64,000 nt of DNA, taken from Actinophytocola sp035634895 (GTDB taxonomy: Bacteria > Actinomycetota > Actinomycetes > Mycobacteriales > Pseudonocardiaceae). The notes below the pieces were generated by a model that saw nothing but the letters and a program-made list of their open reading frames with translations, was not told the DNA's origin and did no database searches. Of this stretch, positions 61,031 to 64,000 are shown in pieces (within the stretch, counting starts at the first letter, position 1; every line of letters begins with the position of its first letter). Location: NCBI RefSeq assembly GCF_035634895.1, contig NZ_DASQCC010000031.1:37477-101476 (forward strand). Direction: 5' to 3'. The position numbers and the translations under genes were made by a program.

Positions 61031-63517
61031 CTATCGGCGCGAGGCGTTGAGTGCCTCGAAGATCTGGTACACACCGTACAACTCGCCGCCGTACTGGTCG
61101 GCGTCGCTGCCGGTCCCGTTGTAGCGGGCGAAGATCCTGCGCAGCTCGTCCGCGTTGTAGTCGAGCCGCACACCTTGTACGCCTACCGCTGCGGCGCCCT
61201 GGAACAGGACGAGCGGGACCGTGCCGATGTTGTAGTTGCCGTCGTCGTGGAGGGAGTTCCAGACGTCGTAGACCACGTGCCAGTCGCCACCGTTCAACCG
61301 GTCGCCGGGGATCAGCCCGCTGTCCATCGCCCAGTTGCGTGCGGTGATCGCGGTGGCGGCGAAGATCTGCGCGATGCCGGTGCTGCAGTCCTCGTGCACG
61401 ACGACCGGCGGCGTCGGCGCGGTGCCGACCGGGAGCTGCTCCCACGCCTCAAACGCGATCCTGTACGCGAACCACTGAACGACCAGCCCGTCCGCCACGT
61501 TGTCCGCCGGCGTCTGCTTCCAGTACTCCCAGAAGACCTCCGACTGGAGGAGGGCCTTGCGCACGCCGAAGGACCGGCTCAGGTTCGTGATCAACTCGTC
61601 GTATGCGACGACCACGTCAATGGCATCGTCCACCGAGTGCTTGAGCCCCACCGTGTTCGAGGGCACCGTCTTGCTGTAAGCGACGAGATCCCGGGACAGA
61701 GCCGGCCTGAGTACGTTGTCGAAGTAGGTGTCGAGCCGGGTGTCGGGTGTCGGGCGCGCGATGACTCGTGACTGGCCGGGGTCCCGGCCGGAGTAGATGT
61801 TGTTGTCGATCTCGATGGTCCCGGCGCCGGACCCGACCGTGACGGTGATGATCTGGTCGTACGCCCAGTTCCTCGGCATCGGGAAACCGAGGTTCCCGCT
61901 GAACCCGGTGGACATGTCCGACACGAAGCTGGTCACCGCCAGCCCTCGGTCGAACAGTTGGGTGCACACGTTCCTCGGCGCGTACACCCCTACCTGGTAA
62001 GGGTTGCCGTAGTAGCTCATGGCCCTGGCAATGGCCTGGAAGTGCGGGATGATGTTGTCGGTGACATCGGTGCCGAGCGCGTCGAAGTCGACGGCGAAAT
62101 AGATGATGGTCCCCCGCTCGAACCCGTAGCCGCTCGCGGCCGCCATCGCCAGACTCGCGTCCCGCGCGCCCTGTTGTTCGTTGAAGTAGTCGGCACTGAG
62201 GCCAGAGGTCTGGTAGATCGGGAACACTCGCATCCCGGCAGCGAAGATGGTGTTGAGCTCGCCCGGCTTGATGTTCTTGTCCAGACTGGTCCCCGGCACG
62301 TTGGTCAGGTACCGGCCAGCGACCCGGTAGCCGGCCGCGAACAGGGCGGCTGCCCTGGCCGAGGTGATCTCGGTGACGCAGTCGTACGCGGCGCCGCGCC
62401 GGTCCGTGTCGCCGTTGCTGACCAGCAGCGAGCACCAGGTCTGGTAGTCACCGGTCCCGTTCACCGGCAGTGCCGCGAAGCTCTGGAAACTCGTGACCTG
62501 GTCCCGGACGGTCGCGGAGTACGTTCCGTCGAAGACGACCTCGTACTGGTTGAAGATCATGCCCGCCTGGAACAGGCGCACGAAGTAGTGCCCGCCGCTG
62601 TCCGACGCACCCACGGTCAGCGGCGGACGGGCCCGCAGTGCGCCGCGGGTGCCAGGACCGAAGTTCCCGTTGGCGCCCGGCACGGCCAGCTCCGTCTGCA
62701 ACGCCCAGATCATCGCCTTCGACACGTCGCGCGACGCGTGCCCGTCCGCCGGCACGATGAAGAACCACGACTGGTTGTAGAAGGTTCTGTTCATCCACTG
62801 CTGGACGGAGCGGACGGTGGTCGAGCCGTTCTCGACCACGACGTAGGCGTCCATGGTGAGTAGTGCCTTGAACTCCTTGGGGGACAGGGTGGAGCGGTCG
62901 TCGGTGAACCCCATGTTGCCGCGCATCTCCAGCACGGCGTTCTTCGTGGTGTCCGAGTACACGCCGCTGAGCCGGTCACCCCAGTAGCCCTTGCAGTATT
63001 GCGCGCACTGCACGATCCGCACGACGTTCTCCGGGTCGCCGGGTCCGATGTCGCCGAACCTGTTGGTGAGCAGAGACATCGTGGTCGGGCCGAAGTTGTC
63101 CGACAGCTGGTCGCCGCTCAGCCCGAGCTCGATCTGCAGCGCGCGGGTCAGCGCGTACATCGTGGACCAGCCCGTGCGGCCGGTCTCCGGGGCCGGGTTG
63201 AAACCGGCCACGTTCCGGTAGACCGTGTTGACCCACTGCTGGGCGTGCAGCACCCACTCGTCCACCAGCGGTCCGAGGAATCCCCGGCCCACGGAGTTCG
63301 CGGTGAACAGATCCGCGTCGCCACGAAGTTGCTCGGGCTCGGGTTTGGTCGGCGGCGGTTTGCTCGCGGCGTCCGGCGGCGGCCGGAACGGCCCCTGTGC
63401 CGCGGCCACCGCGGTACCGGTGGTGGCGGTGATCCCCACCGCCGTGCCGGCCGCCGCGCCGAGCAACCTGAACGCGCTTCTTCGGGTGATCCCCGCGCCA
63501 GAGACGATTTCCATCAT
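61031..63517 (-). CDS. Tat-exported DUF1906 glycoside-hydrolase-like protein with peptidoglycan-binding repeats
   Basis: A protein of about 828 residues. The N-terminus has a twin-arginine signal (TRRSAFRLLG, hydrophobic core to about residue 40). Peptidoglycan-binding-like repeats follow (ALTRALQIELGLSGDQLSDNFG and a second ALQTELAVPGANGNFGPGT). The centre is a DUF1906 domain, a TIM-barrel like Rv2525c: YDCVTEITS opening, FPIYQTSG, TIIYFAVDFDA, GVYAPRNV and WAYDQI. A C-terminal region of about 250 residues is unassigned. Such proteins are thought to act on or bind the cell wall. ATG at 63517 (double ATG) with AAAGGAG. It heads the run with the membrane and SUKH genes. Confidence 0.85.
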   Translation of the reverse strand: MMEIVSGAGITRRSAFRLLGAAAGTAVGITATTGTAVAAAQGPFRPPPDAASKPPPTKPEPEQLRGDADLFTANSVGRGFLGPLVDEWVLHAQQWVNTVYRNVAGFNPAPETGRTGWSTMYALTRALQIELGLSGDQLSDNFGPTTMSLLTNRFGDIGPGDPENVVRIVQCAQYCKGYWGDRLSGVYSDTTKNAVLEMRGNMGFTDDRSTLSPKEFKALLTMDAYVVVENGSTTVRSVQQWMNRTFYNQSWFFIVPADGHASRDVSKAMIWALQTELAVPGANGNFGPGTRGALRARPPLTVGASDSGGHYFVRLFQAGMIFNQYEVVFDGTYSATVRDQVTSFQSFAALPVNGTGDYQTWCSLLVSNGDTDRRGAAYDCVTEITSARAAALFAAGYRVAGRYLTNVPGTSLDKNIKPGELNTIFAAGMRVFPIYQTSGLSADYFNEQQGARDASLAMAAASGYGFERGTIIYFAVDFDALGTDVTDNIIPHFQAIARAMSYYGNPYQVGVYAPRNVCTQLFDRGLAVTSFVSDMSTGFSGNLGFPMPRNWAYDQIITVTVGSGAGTIEIDNNIYSGRDPGQSRVIARPTPDTRLDTYFDNVLRPALSRDLVAYSKTVPSNTVGLKHSVDDAIDVVVAYDELITNLSRSFGVRKALLQSEVFWEYWKQTPADNVADGLVVQWFAYRIAFEAWEQLPVGTAPTPPVVVHEDCSTGIAQIFAATAITARNWAMDSGLIPGDRLNGGDWHVVYDVWNSLHDDGNYNIGTVPLVLFQGAAAVGVQGVRLDYNADELRRIFARYNGTGSDADQYGGELYGVYQIFEALNASRR

Positions 63518-63562
63518 TCTGCTCCTTTGTGGACTTCGGCCGGCCACCCGGCCGCGTGGTGC

Positions 63563-64000
63563 CTACTGGTCGACGGGTTCGCCGATCAGGAGAGCCGTGC
63601 CGAGAGGGGTGGTGGTGTGCAGTACGGCCGTTCCGCGCCGGTCACTGGTGATGAGGCCGGTGTCGCGGAGGATGGCGGCCTGCCTGCTCGCCGTGCCTAT
63701 CGAGGTGCCGATGCTCGTGGCCAACTCCGTGGTGGTGCGCGGCACGAGCAGCACGCGCAGGCATTCCGCGCGGGTACGGCCGAGCAGTGACGTCAGCCTG
63801 TCGGGGAGGAGCACGTCGGCGCGGGCGCCCGCCTTGGGGCCGTGCGCCTGGTAGACCAGCACAGGCGGCAGCTCGTCGTCGATCCAGGTGACCGGGCTGT
63901 CCCAGCAGAAGTAGGACGGCACCAGGGTCAGCCCTCGGCCACCGAGGCGCACCGTGCGGTCGACCGGGTAGCGGGTGCACAACACATCACCGTTCCAGTC
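63563..64000 (-). CDS. ArsR-type winged-helix regulator, C-terminal part (runs off right edge)
   Basis: An open frame of 146 codons to the window edge, so the true start lies outside; a GTG at 63985 is internal. The upstream part (RLGGRGLTLVPSYFCW) is the end of the DUF5937-like domain, and TTELATSIGTSIGTASRQAA is the recognition helix region. This is the same architecture as the regulator at 43501–44424. The gene points away from the window's right edge toward the DUF1906 gene, which starts 45 bases later in the same direction. Regulation of that operon is possible. Confidence 0.8.
   Translation of the reverse strand, partial: DWNGDVLCTRYPVDRTVRLGGRGLTLVPSYFCWDSPVTWIDDELPPVLVYQAHGPKAGARADVLLPDRLTSLLGRTRAECLRVLLVPRTTTELATSIGTSIGTASRQAAILRDTGLITSDRRGTAVLHTTTPLGTALLIGEPVDQ

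Overview
The window is high-GC actinomycete DNA, with strong G/C bias at third codon positions, many GTG starts and 4-base GTGA/ATGA gene overlaps. It probably comes from a Pseudonocardiales-type genus, but this is a style judgement, not a proof. About 1–48.9 kb is a nonribosomal peptide (NRPS) biosynthetic gene cluster. About 49.4–64 kb looks like ordinary flanking chromosome.

Core: two NRPS genes on the minus strand, read right to left, form six modules: A-T / C-A-T-E / C-A-T (17902–27315), then C-A-T-E / C-A-T / C-A-T-E (5531–17851). The assembly line ends in an epimerase and has no thioesterase. A stand-alone penicillin-binding-protein-type thioesterase overlaps its stop codon by 4 bases, the arrangement known from head-to-tail cyclised peptides of the surugamide, mannopeptimycin, desotamide and ulleungmycin type. 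Epimerases in modules 2, 4 and 6 predict a cyclic hexapeptide with strictly alternating L and D residues. Signatures I could read: module 2 valine-like, module 4 asparagine, module 5 serine-like; modules 1, 3 and 6 are unusual.

Tailoring and precursors: an MppP/MppQ/MppR trio (arginine to enduracididine), a VioC/MppO-type oxygenase, an MppJ-like alpha-keto-acid C-methyltransferase, a tryptophan halogenase closely resembling PyrH (5-position) with a flavin reductase, a SyrP-like oxygenase, a class II DAHP synthase, an ornithine-cyclodeaminase-like protein and an MbtH protein. By elimination, modules 1, 3 and 6 should take chlorotryptophan, a beta-methylated amino acid and enduracididine. Export or resistance: an MFS pump, an FtsX-type ABC exporter and a cation/proton antiporter. 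Regulation: a large SARP (45766–48861), an ArsR-type protein, and two sets of 11-base-period direct repeats that look like SARP boxes. A split VioB-like protein pair lies at the left edge. A tiny secreted peptide gene with two DSPWD repeats sits opposite the ABC exporter.

Right flank: GNAT acetyltransferase, SGNH hydrolase with an MFS pump, a TetR regulator divergent from an oxidoreductase with a palindromic intergenic region, small membrane and secreted proteins, a second SARP-type regulator, and a group of DUF1906 peptidoglycan-binding protein, membrane protein and tandem SUKH protein. The window closes inside another ArsR-type gene.
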